Assembly (NCBI GenBank): GCA_013002865.1 | Contig: JABDLU010000133.1 | Span: 1 to 48,757 of the forward strand | Direction: 5' to 3' | Length of the DNA: 48,757 bases | Source of the DNA: Acidimicrobiia bacterium | GTDB taxonomy: Bacteria; Actinomycetota; Acidimicrobiia; Spongiisociales; SHLN01 | Shown here: in pieces, positions 1-7,311 of the stretch | How the letters are laid out: the number at the start of each line of letters is the position of its first letter | Numbering within the stretch: the stretch's first letter is position 1 | The notes under the pieces: generated by a model | Databases searched by the model: none | The model's input: only the letters and a program-made list of their open reading frames with translations | Told to the model about the DNA's origin: nothing | Made by a program: the position numbers and the translations under genes

Positions 1-230
1 GCCAGCACCATGGTGAGCGAGCTCATCAGCAGCACGAACGAGCTGACCGAGGTGAACGGGATGTCGAACAGTTCGTCGCTCCCCGGCCCGCCGTTGGTGC
101 GCTCCCGATACAGCAGGAACGTCGAGATGAGGGCGCCGAAGAACATGAGCTCGGACGACAGGAAGGCCCACATCGCCGTCTTGCGAATGTCGAGATTGCT
201 CGACGTCGTGTGGCCGACTTCGACAGCCAT
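1..230 (-). CDS. ctaE: Cytochrome c oxidase subunit III, N-terminal part (runs off window)
   Basis: The reverse strand reads MAVEVGHTTSSNLDIRKTAM and then a hydrophobic stretch with the subunit III hallmark WAFLSSELMFFGALIS, followed by YRER. These are the first 76 or so residues; the gene continues beyond base 1. The ATG overlaps the TAA of ctaD (TAATG), so the two are translationally coupled. Subunit III is the non-redox membrane subunit of the aa3 oxidase and stabilises subunit I. Truncation is due to the window edge. Confidence 0.93.
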   Translation of the reverse strand, partial: MAVEVGHTTSSNLDIRKTAMWAFLSSELMFFGALISTFLLYRERTNGGPGSDELFDIPFTSVSSFVLLMSSLTMVL

Positions 231-2206
231 TATTCGCTCACCTCGGTGCCGGCGCCGGCCGGGACCAGCTCTTCGGCGGTCTCGGGTTCATCCGGCTCGG
301 CCGGCTCGCCATGACCGCCCCCGTGGTCGTCATCGCCCATCGGATGGTCGATGTCTTCCAGAGCCCAGCCGAAGATGGCCCAGAACATGATCCCCGCGCC
401 CAATGCCATGACGGCAAAACCGACCGGGATCCATAGGAACCCGTAGGCAACGGTCACGATGCCAACGGCCAGCAGGATGGGGTAGTACGACGGCGAGGGC
501 AGATGGACGTGGAACTCTTCGTCGGTGTCGAGCGCCGATGGATCCAGCGGGTTGGTGTCGAGGCGCACCGGTAGGTGGTCTTCGTCCTCGCCGTACTTCT
601 TGTACCAGAAGTCATCGATGGCCTCCACGGTTGGCTCCTGGGCAAAGTTGTACTCGGCGGGGGGCGACGATGTGGTCCATTCGAGGGTGCGGCCATCCCA
701 CGGGTCGGGGCCGGCCACCTCGCCCCGCCGGTAGCTGCGCACAGCGTTGATGAGGAACACCAGGATGCTGAGGGCGATGATGAAGGCGCCGACGGTTGAG
801 ATCAGGTTCCAGAAGTTCCAGCCCAGCCCGTCGCCGTAGGTGGCGATCCGACGCGGCATGCCGTTCAGGCCCAGGATGTGCTGGGGAGCAAACGTGAGGT
901 TGAAGCCGATGAACATCAGCCAGAAGTGCCACTTCCCGATGCGCTCGTCGAGCATCCGGCCGAACACCTTGCCGAACCAGTAGTAGATGCCGGAGAAAAT
1001 CCCGAACACCGCCCCACCGAACAAGACGTAGTGGAAGTGGGCAACCACGTAATAGCTGTCGTGCTGCTGGGTGTCGGCCGGAACGATCGAGTGGGTGACG
1101 CCCGACAGGCCACCAATGGTGAACATGGCGACAAACCCGACCGCGAACAGCATGGGGGTCGGGAAGGTGATGTTCCCACCCCACATGGTCCCGACCCAGT
1201 TGAAAATCTTGATCCCGGTGGGGACCGCGATCGTCATCGTCATGATCCCGAACGCGGTCTCGGCGACCGGGCCGAGACCCGAGGTGAACATGTGGTGGGC
1301 CCACACTCCGAAGCCGAGGAAGCCGATGGCGGCGCCGGCGAAAACCACGAACTGATAGCCGAATAGCGGCTTGCGGCTGAAGGTGGGCAGCACCTCGGAA
1401 ACAATGCCCATGGCAGGCAGGATGAGGATGTAGACCTCGGGGTGGCCGAACAGCCAGAACAGGTGCTGCCACAGGATGGGGTCGCCCCCGCCGGCCGCAT
1501 CGAAGAACAGCGTCCCGAAGTTGCGGTCGAACACCACCTGGAACAGGCCAACCGTCACCAGGGGCAGGGAGAACGCCAGCAGGAACGCCACCACGAGCTG
1601 CATCCACACGAACACCGGCATCCGAAACAGCGTCATCCCGGGCGCCCGCATCGTGAAGATCGTGGTGATGAAGTTGACCGCGCCGAGCAGCGAGGCCACA
1701 CCGAGGATGAGCAGCCCGAGCGCCCAGAAATCCATCCGGATCACTTCGTTCTGGGTGGCGAGCGGTGAGTAGCCCACCCAGGCGCCGTCCGGCAGGCCGC
1801 CCAGGAAGAAGGCGCTCGAAATGAAGATCCCGCCGCCGAGGAAGATCCAGAAGCTGAGGGCATTGAGGCGGGGGAACGCCACGTCGCGCGCCCCGATCAG
1901 TATCGGCATGAAGTAGTTGCCGAAGGCGGCTGCGATCGGCATAACGAACAGGAACACCATCGTGGTGCCGTGCATGGTGAATAGCTGGTTGTAGACGTCC
2001 TCGTTGACGACCGAGCCGTCCGGAACCGCCAGTTGCGCCCTGATGAACAACGCCTCGATGCCGCCGAGGATGAAGAACGCCATCGCAGCAACGCCGTACA
2101 TGATGCCGATCTTCTTGTGGTCGACCGATGTCAGCCACGCCCAAATCCCACCCTTCGGCTCGGCCGCAGGCGGTGTGATGGGGGGCGCTTCAACAACGGT
2201 TGCCAT
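230..2206 (-). CDS. ctaD: Cytochrome c oxidase subunit I with C-terminal subunit IV-like extension
   Basis: 658-residue catalytic subunit of the aa3-type terminal oxidase, in the cytoplasmic membrane. Visible motifs: heme a ligand in TMHGTTM (about 78), CuB ligand and proton-channel Glu in GHPEVY (about 256), the HH CuB pair (about 304) and HFHYVLFGG carrying the heme ligands (about 391). After the usual 12 helices, residues about 570-625 form two more hydrophobic segments in the style of actinobacterial subunit IV, then an acidic His/Gly/Glu tail. The fusion is inferred from position and hydropathy. A GAGAGG ribosome site precedes the ATG; the gene lies 17 nt behind ctaC. Confidence 0.97.
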   Translation of the reverse strand: MATVVEAPPITPPAAEPKGGIWAWLTSVDHKKIGIMYGVAAMAFFILGGIEALFIRAQLAVPDGSVVNEDVYNQLFTMHGTTMVFLFVMPIAAAFGNYFMPILIGARDVAFPRLNALSFWIFLGGGIFISSAFFLGGLPDGAWVGYSPLATQNEVIRMDFWALGLLILGVASLLGAVNFITTIFTMRAPGMTLFRMPVFVWMQLVVAFLLAFSLPLVTVGLFQVVFDRNFGTLFFDAAGGGDPILWQHLFWLFGHPEVYILILPAMGIVSEVLPTFSRKPLFGYQFVVFAGAAIGFLGFGVWAHHMFTSGLGPVAETAFGIMTMTIAVPTGIKIFNWVGTMWGGNITFPTPMLFAVGFVAMFTIGGLSGVTHSIVPADTQQHDSYYVVAHFHYVLFGGAVFGIFSGIYYWFGKVFGRMLDERIGKWHFWLMFIGFNLTFAPQHILGLNGMPRRIATYGDGLGWNFWNLISTVGAFIIALSILVFLINAVRSYRRGEVAGPDPWDGRTLEWTTSSPPAEYNFAQEPTVEAIDDFWYKKYGEDEDHLPVRLDTNPLDPSALDTDEEFHVHLPSPSYYPILLAVGIVTVAYGFLWIPVGFAVMALGAGIMFWAIFGWALEDIDHPMGDDDHGGGHGEPAEPDEPETAEELVPAGAGTEVSE

Positions 2207-2223
2207 GTATCAGACCTCTCCTG

Positions 2224-3315
2224 TCACTCGAGGCCCTGGAGGAACGCCACCAGGGCGGTGATCTCGTCGTCGGACAATCCCAGGTTGGGCATGCCACGGT
2301 TCAAGTCGGGCTCCATCGCCTTGAGCTCGGACGGGTTCGCCAGCCAGGCTCGCAGATTCTCGGTGGTGTTGTCGTACAGGGAGCCGGCGAAGGTGTCCCG
2401 CATCGCAAAGTGGGTGAGGTTGGGTCCGGGGTTGAGGCCGCCGCCTTCGGCTTCAGTTCCGTTGATGGCGTGGCAGGCCGAGCACCCCTTGCTGATGAAC
2501 AGCTCCCAGCCCTCGGCGCGGAGATCGGCTTCATCAGCGGTCTCGGACGGGACGTCAGCGGGGGCGAGCTGGCTCTCCACCCAGGCATCGAACTCGGCCG
2601 GCTCGTGGGCGTAGACCCGCAACCGCATGTTGGCGTGTGACAGGCCGCAGAACTCCGCACATTGCCCGAGGTAGAGGCCGGGGGTGTCCGCACTGATCGT
2701 CAGCGTGTTGGTGTGGCCGGGCACGAGATCTCGCTTGCCGGACAGCCGGGGCACCCAGAAACTGTGAATCACGTCGCCGGCATCGGCGGTCAACGTGAGA
2801 AAGATGTCGCGATCGGTCGGTATGTGCATCTCGTTGGCGGTGATCACCCCGAGATCGGTGTAGTCGTACTCGAACCACCACTGATGCCCCGTCACGGTGA
2901 CATTGATGGCGTTGACCGGCTCCTCGGCATTCTCGAAGATGGTTTGCACCGTCGGGACCGCCAACCCGGCCAGGATCAGCGCGGGCACCACCGTCCAGGC
3001 GATCTCCAACCGGGTGTTGCCGTGGATCTGCTTGACCGGACGCTCCGGCTCCCCCTTCTTGCGGCGGAACTTGATCGCCGTGTAGATGATCGCCCCCTGC
3101 ACGAGCACAAAGATGACGGCGGCGATGATGACGGTCAGCCAGAACAGGTTGTCGATGTTGCGGGCGCGTTCGCTGGCCGGTGCAAGCGAGTTGGCGGGGA
3201 GCTCCTCGCCGCAGGCTGAGACGATGAGGGAAAGCAGCAGCAGTCCGCCAACAGAACCCAGGCGACGTGACGACTTCCGGCTGCGAGCGGCTTTCACCGT
3301 GGAGGGACTCCCCAT
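2224..3315 (-). CDS. ctaC: Cytochrome c oxidase subunit II with fused cytochrome c domain
   Basis: About 363 residues. A basic N-terminus leads into a lipoprotein signal ending LIVSAC, then one membrane helix (VIIAAVIFVLVQGAIIY), the cupredoxin domain with the CuA site QCAEFCGLSHANM (about 220) and a C-terminal class I cytochrome c with heme motif CSACH (about 279) and a later Met in RGMPNLG. It takes electrons from a cytochrome bc complex and passes them to subunit I. I chose the ATG at 3315 because the signal peptide begins there; an in-frame start at 3426 would place a heptamer repeat inside the protein. First gene of ctaC-ctaD-ctaE. Confidence 0.95.
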   Translation of the reverse strand: MGSPSTVKAARSRKSSRRLGSVGGLLLLSLIVSACGEELPANSLAPASERARNIDNLFWLTVIIAAVIFVLVQGAIIYTAIKFRRKKGEPERPVKQIHGNTRLEIAWTVVPALILAGLAVPTVQTIFENAEEPVNAINVTVTGHQWWFEYDYTDLGVITANEMHIPTDRDIFLTLTADAGDVIHSFWVPRLSGKRDLVPGHTNTLTISADTPGLYLGQCAEFCGLSHANMRLRVYAHEPAEFDAWVESQLAPADVPSETADEADLRAEGWELFISKGCSACHAINGTEAEGGGLNPGPNLTHFAMRDTFAGSLYDNTTENLRAWLANPSELKAMEPDLNRGMPNLGLSDDEITALVAFLQGLE

Positions 3316-3405
3316 ACTCGAGGTCGGGAATATCGTACTTATACGCGTGTACCTGCCGAAATCACTTGTGAACATGCGAAAGTGAAGGTCCGTAGCCTTC
3401 CCGTT

Positions 3406-3440
3406 CGGTGGACGGTCAACGGTCATCGGTCAACGGTCAG
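3406..3440 (+). repeat. Heptamer tandem array 1
   Basis: Five units of 7 nt: CGGTGGA, CGGTCAA, CGGTCAT, CGGTCAA, CGGTCAG. On the opposite strand this is TGACCGT-like, the same family as the array before moeA. It lies between the nucleotidyltransferase 3' end and the ctaC leader. Confidence 0.85.
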
Positions 3441-3448
3441 AAACCTGA

Positions 3449-4219
3449 TCAGCGGGCCACCCGCATGATGAGGGTGCGGAGCGTGGTGCGGAGCTCGGGG
3501 GTGTTGGGTTCGAGGTCGGTGAGGTGCTCGGCGGCAAGGTCGAGCATGGCGGTGGCAGCCCCGGGGGCGGGGCCCTTCAGTGCTTCGAGGAGCGGCGGCG
3601 CCAGGTCGGGGCGAGCGAGCTCAAACCGCCGAAACGGATCGAGGCTGTCGAGCTCGCCGGCATGGCCGCGCCCGAGCAGACCCAGCAGGTTGCCGAGGGC
3701 GTGGTGCTTGATCATGGCGTCGGCGCTGAGCTCCTCGCCCCGGCCATACCGGGTGAGGCCGATCACCAGCTGTGACGCGAACCGCCCAAAAGACACCGCC
3801 CGGTTCCGCCCGGCTGATTCCTCCGCCGTCGCCTGGGCGATGGCTGCCATCTGGTCGGCGATGCCGCCCTTGTCGACCATGACGCGGTAGTCATTGGCCC
3901 GGGTGATGCTCACCTCAGACGGTTCGAAGACCGCCTGCTCGATGAGATGCCCGTCGTCGTAGATGACGTTGCGGCCGTGTTCGGTCTCGGCGTTGAAGAG
4001 AACGATCCGCTCGTGATCGGGCAGCCAGGTCGGGTCGTCCCGTATGGTCGGGGCTGCTCCGGTCTCCGCCACAACCCAGAAGTCATGGTCGGACCACTCG
4101 TCGGGATCCCGCCCGGCCCGGGCCATCGAGCCGAGCGCAACCAAGCCGATGACAGCGGGGTTGGCTTCCGCCCACGCCACCAGCTCGGCCGTGAAACGCC
4201 GATAGGTACGGTCGTCCAT
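3449..4219 (-). CDS. Nucleotidyltransferase-fold protein (aminoglycoside adenylyltransferase-like)
   Basis: 256 residues. The N-terminal third carries the nucleotidyltransferase signature: GSMARAG followed by the acidic pair in WSDHDFWVV (about 30-50), then a mostly helical C-terminal half. The fold transfers a nucleotide to a small molecule or protein. The substrate is unknown; real aminoglycoside resistance is not shown. It follows an APH-fold kinase in the same direction with 42 nt between them, so the two transferases may be co-transcribed. ATG start at 4219. Confidence 0.75.
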   Translation of the reverse strand: MDDRTYRRFTAELVAWAEANPAVIGLVALGSMARAGRDPDEWSDHDFWVVAETGAAPTIRDDPTWLPDHERIVLFNAETEHGRNVIYDDGHLIEQAVFEPSEVSITRANDYRVMVDKGGIADQMAAIAQATAEESAGRNRAVSFGRFASQLVIGLTRYGRGEELSADAMIKHHALGNLLGLLGRGHAGELDSLDPFRRFELARPDLAPPLLEALKGPAPGAATAMLDLAAEHLTDLEPNTPELRTTLRTLIMRVAR

Positions 4220-4261
4220 GGCGTGTATTCTCGCCCGCCGCCGCAGCCGCGCCGAACGGGG

Positions 4262-5263
4262 CTATCCCGCCACCGCGTCGAATACCCCCGGATCGATCGA
4301 CTGCCACTCGTCGACGGCCCCTTCGATCCGTTTGAGGTGGTCACGCTGCATCGCTGACTCCCGGGGGGTGGTCGGCATCCACCGTGCGGTGCCGAGCGTC
4401 CAGAACACAAACATCCAGTGCAGGGCGCCTCCCGCCATAGCGACCACGTCCTCCTGCGAGACGCCCGATGCGCCGTGCTCGACTAGTGCGTCGTGATAGG
4501 CATCCAGCAACCTTCGGCGGGTGTCGCCTGCCGCCATGCCGACCAGGACCGCCGCCAGGTCCTGTGCACCGGGGCCCCGCCGGCATCCCGCCCAGTCGAT
4601 CAGATACGGCTCACCGGTCCCCGGCGCGAACAAGAAGTTGTCGAGATGGGCGTCACCGTGCACGAGCGTCGCCGGGACTCGGCCCAGGATGGCGGTTCCG
4701 CGAGCCAGCACCTCCGGAGCCCGGGCCAGCAACTCACCGGCCAGGTCGGATTGCGGTTGGCCGAACCGGTCCAGGAACGCCGACCGCCGGTCGGCACACC
4801 AGGCGTCGTCGGGGAGGGTGGTCATCGCATCGCGCAACCAGGGCAACCGATCGAGCTCCGCTGAGCCCCACCACTGCCCGTGCAGCCTGCCCAGCATCCG
4901 CACGATCCTCTCGATGACGTCATCGCCCTCGTCAACCAGCACATCCCCTTGGCGGAAGCCGTCGAGCGCACTGAGGACGAGGTAGCCCGTCGAGCCGTCG
5001 CTCCCGCCAGCGAGACAGACGGGGAGAGGTATGTCGAGACGGCCGCCGAAGTGCTCGTAGAACCGGATCTCGGCCGTGCCGGCCGGACTGTCGAGGTCCC
5101 ACCGCTTGACGACGACGTCTCCGACGGGACCGCCTGTCAGCTCGAGCCGGAATATCTCGCTGGCCAGCCCGTAGGCCTCACCCACCCGGGCCGACGAGCG
5201 GATGTCGACCTCGTACCCGAGGATGCTCGAGAGCCAGTTCGATGTGGGGGGCCGGGGGGTCAA
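4262..5263 (-). CDS. APH/choline-kinase-fold phosphotransferase
   Basis: About 333 residues. The kinase catalytic loop is LVHGDAHLDNFLF (about 215) and the metal-binding segment is LIDWAGCRRGPGAQDLA; an N-terminal lobe contains VVVKRW as the likely ATP-lysine strand. Members phosphorylate aminoglycosides, choline, sugars or other small hydroxyl compounds; the substrate cannot be read from the sequence. The likely start is a TTG whose last two bases are the first two of the upstream gene's TGA, giving direct coupling; an upstream in-frame start would overlap that gene by over 100 nt. Confidence 0.78.
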   Translation of the reverse strand: MTPRPPTSNWLSSILGYEVDIRSSARVGEAYGLASEIFRLELTGGPVGDVVVKRWDLDSPAGTAEIRFYEHFGGRLDIPLPVCLAGGSDGSTGYLVLSALDGFRQGDVLVDEGDDVIERIVRMLGRLHGQWWGSAELDRLPWLRDAMTTLPDDAWCADRRSAFLDRFGQPQSDLAGELLARAPEVLARGTAILGRVPATLVHGDAHLDNFLFAPGTGEPYLIDWAGCRRGPGAQDLAAVLVGMAAGDTRRRLLDAYHDALVEHGASGVSQEDVVAMAGGALHWMFVFWTLGTARWMPTTPRESAMQRDHLKRIEGAVDEWQSIDPGVFDAVAG

Positions 5264-6639
5264 CCCCGAGATCGTATCAACCCCGGTTCGTCGAGGACCT
5301 TCTGGAGGCCGGCCGAAACGCCTCCACCGGCAGACAGCCCGCTGGCCCCCGGCCAACTCGAGTTCCACCGGTCGTCGTGGCCGTAGACGAAGTTGTCCAT
5401 GAAGCCGAGGCTCCCCATCGCCTTGGCGTCGGCCAGCACCTGATCGGCAGTGATGGGGGCGTTGCCGTTACAGCTCCAGGTGATGCCCTCGTAGCGGGCT
5501 TCGGCGTTGCCCCACACCCGGGCACCGGTGGCGGCCAGTTCGTTCATCCACGACACGGCCGTACCGGTGTCGGCACAGTGACCGGTCTGGGGTGAGTGGG
5601 CGTCCAGCCAGCCCGCCCCCAGGTAGTTGAAGTGCTGGCCGGGAGCGGTGTGGAAGAGGATGGGCGCTCCCCAGAACCCGTTGGCGGCCTCGGCGTCGTT
5701 GATGCCGCGGGCCACCTCGGACCACACCGCACCGTGTTCGCCGCCGTTGTCCTTGGTGGTGTCTCCACCGAGCACCCAGGCCGAGACCGCCCAGCGGGAA
5801 CCGAAGTCGGGCCGGGTCCACTGCGAGGCGATCCGGTAGCCGTAGTCGTAGGCATTGCCGGCGTTGAGGCCCCCGTTCTCAACCGAAAACTGGTTGGGCC
5901 CATCCCATGCCACGACGATGCCGACCCGCAGGCCCTGCCCGGCGGCCTTGGCAATCAGCGTTTCCACGTCGTTGAGGTATTCCGGATTGGGGTTGTCGAA
6001 ACTGCCGAAGGTGTGGCCGAACCCGTTCGGGGTGTTGATGTCCTGGTTGATGTTGACAACCGAGAAGAGGAACCCGGTCACGTTCGCACCGCCGCTACCC
6101 GACGCGGCGGCCAGACGCCCGACGTACTGGGCCATGCCGTCGTTGTTGGCTTTGGCGGCAACCTGCCAGGCCGTATCCCAGAGATACATGCCGGAAGAGT
6201 TCGATGGCTGCGGTGTTGTGGTCGTTGTCGTCGTCGTGGTGGTGGTCGCAACCGGTGGCGGGGTTGTCCCCGGTGGGCTACCCCCGATTGTGGTGCTGGT
6301 CGTCGTCACGGCTCCGGCGACCGCTCCGGTCGGCGGCGGCGTCGACTGGTCATTGCCCGGGGACTGACCGGGGGTGGTGGCTGCCGCAGACCCTGCCTGG
6401 ACCGAAGCCGTGGTCTTGGTGCGGGCTGCGGTGTCGGGCTGCTCGCCGAGCGGCACGTTGCGCAGCGGCACGAGGGGGTCTTGAAAGACACCAGGCCCGG
6501 CCGCAGATTCGCCTGCCGTCAGGTCGACGATCACCGCCCCGTCCGTCGGGGCGACGGTGCTGGCGAACGCGGCGCCGACGAAGACGAGAAGTGCAGCTGC
6601 CAGGACCGTCGTGAAGCGACGTAGGTGAACGTGTGCCAT
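5260..6639 (-). CDS. Secreted glycosidase-like protein, DUF4038/apiosidase-type (beta/alpha)8 fold
   Basis: 459 residues. A signal peptide (basic start, then TVLAAALLVFVGAAFAS) is followed by about 110 residues of disordered Pro/Thr-rich linker including an eleven-Thr run, then a catalytic-type domain starting GMYLWDTAWQVAAKA. The segments WDTAWQ, GLRVGIVVAWDGPNQ, WVLGGDT, ILFHTAPGQ and a late Trp/Asn-rich part fit the DUF4038 family of plant-glycan or glycoside-cleaving enzymes; the substrate is unknown. The ATG at 6639 has GGAG 8-9 nt upstream. The leader contains a strong hairpin. Confidence 0.72.
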   Translation of the reverse strand: MAHVHLRRFTTVLAAALLVFVGAAFASTVAPTDGAVIVDLTAGESAAGPGVFQDPLVPLRNVPLGEQPDTAARTKTTASVQAGSAAATTPGQSPGNDQSTPPPTGAVAGAVTTTSTTIGGSPPGTTPPPVATTTTTTTTTTTPQPSNSSGMYLWDTAWQVAAKANNDGMAQYVGRLAAASGSGGANVTGFLFSVVNINQDINTPNGFGHTFGSFDNPNPEYLNDVETLIAKAAGQGLRVGIVVAWDGPNQFSVENGGLNAGNAYDYGYRIASQWTRPDFGSRWAVSAWVLGGDTTKDNGGEHGAVWSEVARGINDAEAANGFWGAPILFHTAPGQHFNYLGAGWLDAHSPQTGHCADTGTAVSWMNELAATGARVWGNAEARYEGITWSCNGNAPITADQVLADAKAMGSLGFMDNFVYGHDDRWNSSWPGASGLSAGGGVSAGLQKVLDEPGLIRSRG

Positions 6640-6660
6640 AGGGAAGTCTCCGCCCTGGTT

Positions 6661-6677
6661 CCCGGGCATAGCCCGGG
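6661..6677 (-). other. Perfect hairpin in the leader of the secreted glycosidase gene
   Basis: CCCGGGC-ATA-GCCCGGG, a 7-bp perfect stem lying 22 nt upstream of the ATG, with flanking GGTT and AACC that can extend it. It may affect translation or RNA stability; it matches no riboswitch class that I recognise. Confidence 0.6.
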
Positions 6678-6735
6678 CCCCCCAACCGTGTTGCATCGCT
6701 CACAGTAGCGGACAATCACACCCTATGTAGTTGGG

Positions 6736-6783
6736 AACCCTCCGGGTTGCTTTCGAGTTTGCCCGCGGCAAACTCGTGGCAGC
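6736..6783 (+). repeat. Double-hairpin element, copy A
   Basis: Two hairpins in series: AACCC-TCC-GGGTT, then GCTTT, then CGAGTTTGCC-CGC-GGCAAACTCG with a 10-bp perfect stem, ending TGGCA. A second copy lies at 7169-7216 with the same order and spacing and with compensatory changes in both stems. A heptamer array follows 5 nt later. No T-run follows, so it is not a classical terminator. Confidence 0.8.
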
Positions 6784-6788
6784 GTTCT

Positions 6789-6830
6789 AACGACCAACCA
6801 CTAACGACTAATGACTAACGACCAGCGACT
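6789..6830 (+). repeat. Heptamer tandem array 2
   Basis: Six units: TAACGAC, CAACCAC, TAACGAC, TAATGAC, TAACGAC, CAGCGAC. It ends inside the stop codon of the small membrane protein gene on the opposite strand, and the next 7-mer is TAGACAG. Confidence 0.85.
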
Positions 6831-6966
6831 AGACAGCAGCAGCTTCCGTCGCGGTCGAATCGTCTCGGGTGCGGGTGTACAAGAAGACGGCCGCCAGTCC
6901 GATCACGATGAGGACGGGCGGGACGCCCACCTTCTTGAGGCCTTTGAATGCACTCAGCCAAGCCAT
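6829..6966 (-). CDS. Small single-pass membrane protein (45 aa), unknown function
   Basis: The reverse strand encodes 45 residues beginning MAWLSAFKGLKKVGVPPV: a short amphipathic basic N-terminus, one membrane helix (VLIVIGLAAVFLY), then a polar tail TRTRDDSTATEAAAV. An AAGGAAA ribosome site lies 5-7 nt before the ATG, which supports translation. The stop codon overlaps the end of heptamer array 2. No family is recognised. It sits between the secreted glycosidase gene and the selenocysteine tRNA. Confidence 0.7.
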   Translation of the reverse strand: MAWLSAFKGLKKVGVPPVLIVIGLAAVFLYTRTRDDSTATEAAAV

Positions 6967-7054
6967 GAGATTTCCTTTCCAGTTCGTATCAACGGTCAGT
7001 TACCCCGACGGCGTGATCGCAAACCTCGGCCCCGCCCCGATCCCTCCGGTTCGG

Positions 7055-7060
7055 TACCCT
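7055..7060 (+). promoter_or_regulatory. Candidate -10 box for the tRNA-Sec gene
   Basis: TACCCT fits the TANNNT -10 used elsewhere in this window and ends 14 nt before the tRNA 5' end, leaving a short 5' leader for RNase P. No clear -35 is visible. Confidence 0.4.
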
Positions 7061-7074
7061 CCCGTCATCCATTG

Positions 7075-7166
7075 GGAGGCGTCTGAGTGCCTGGTGGGCT
7101 CCCCAGTCTTCAAAACTGGTGAAGGGGTGAAAGCTCCTTGGCGGGTTCGATTCCCGTCCGCCTCCG
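7075..7166 (+). tRNA. selC: tRNA-Sec (anticodon UCA)
   Basis: A 92-nt tRNA with the features of bacterial selenocysteine tRNA. Acceptor arms GGAGGCG and CGCCTCC pair over 7 bp, with discriminator G. The anticodon arm is CCAGT-CTTCAAA-ACTGG with UCA in the loop. A long extra arm has stem AAGGGG/CTCCTT. The T arm GCGGG-TTCGATT-CCCGT can extend by a G-C pair, giving the elongated acceptor/T stack of about 13 bp. CCA is not encoded. The D arm contains one G-G mismatch as read. UCA decodes UGA, which implies selenoprotein synthesis; selA, selB and selD are not in the window. Confidence 0.92.
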
Positions 7167-7168
7167 CG

Positions 7169-7216
7169 GCAGCCCTCCGGGCTGCTTGCGAGTTTGGCTC
7201 CGCCAAACTCGTGGCA
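7169..7216 (+). repeat. Double-hairpin element, copy B
   Basis: GCAGCCC-TCC-GGGCTGC, then TTG, then CGAGTTTGGC-TCC-GCCAAACTCG, ending TGGCA. It begins 2 nt after the tRNA-Sec discriminator base, so it could act as a 3' boundary for that transcript. Relative to copy A, the lower stem pairs and the GC/CG pairs near the loop change on both sides, which keeps pairing. Confidence 0.8.
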
Positions 7217-7240
7217 ACATATACCGTTGCTACCGCTCGG

Positions 7241-7303
7241 TGACCGTCGACAGTTGACCGTTGACAGTTGACCAGGCCGGAGACCGGCGACCGGAGACCG
7301 GAG
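7241..7303 (+). repeat. Heptamer tandem array 3
   Basis: Nine units in unbroken phase: TGACCGT, CGACAGT, TGACCGT, TGACAGT, TGACCAG, GCCGGAG, ACCGGCG, ACCGGAG, ACCGGAG. The unit changes halfway while the 7-nt period is kept. The last unit supplies the GGAG that could serve as the moeA ribosome site. Confidence 0.88.
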
Positions 7304-7311
7304 ACCCTTTC

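Noticed and set aside
612-2144. Very long open frame antiparallel in register with ctaD (510 codons)
   Set aside because: Shadow of the GC-rich ctaD gene; rich in Arg/His/Pro/Gly, with no domain pattern.
3449-5263. Aminoglycoside resistance island
   Set aside because: The nucleotidyltransferase and APH folds are general; neither gene has the close signature of a resistance enzyme and there are no mobile elements.
6206-6245. Simple GTGGTC-type repeat in the secreted glycosidase gene
   Set aside because: It encodes the poly-Thr linker in frame, so it is coding low complexity and not one of the intergenic heptad arrays.
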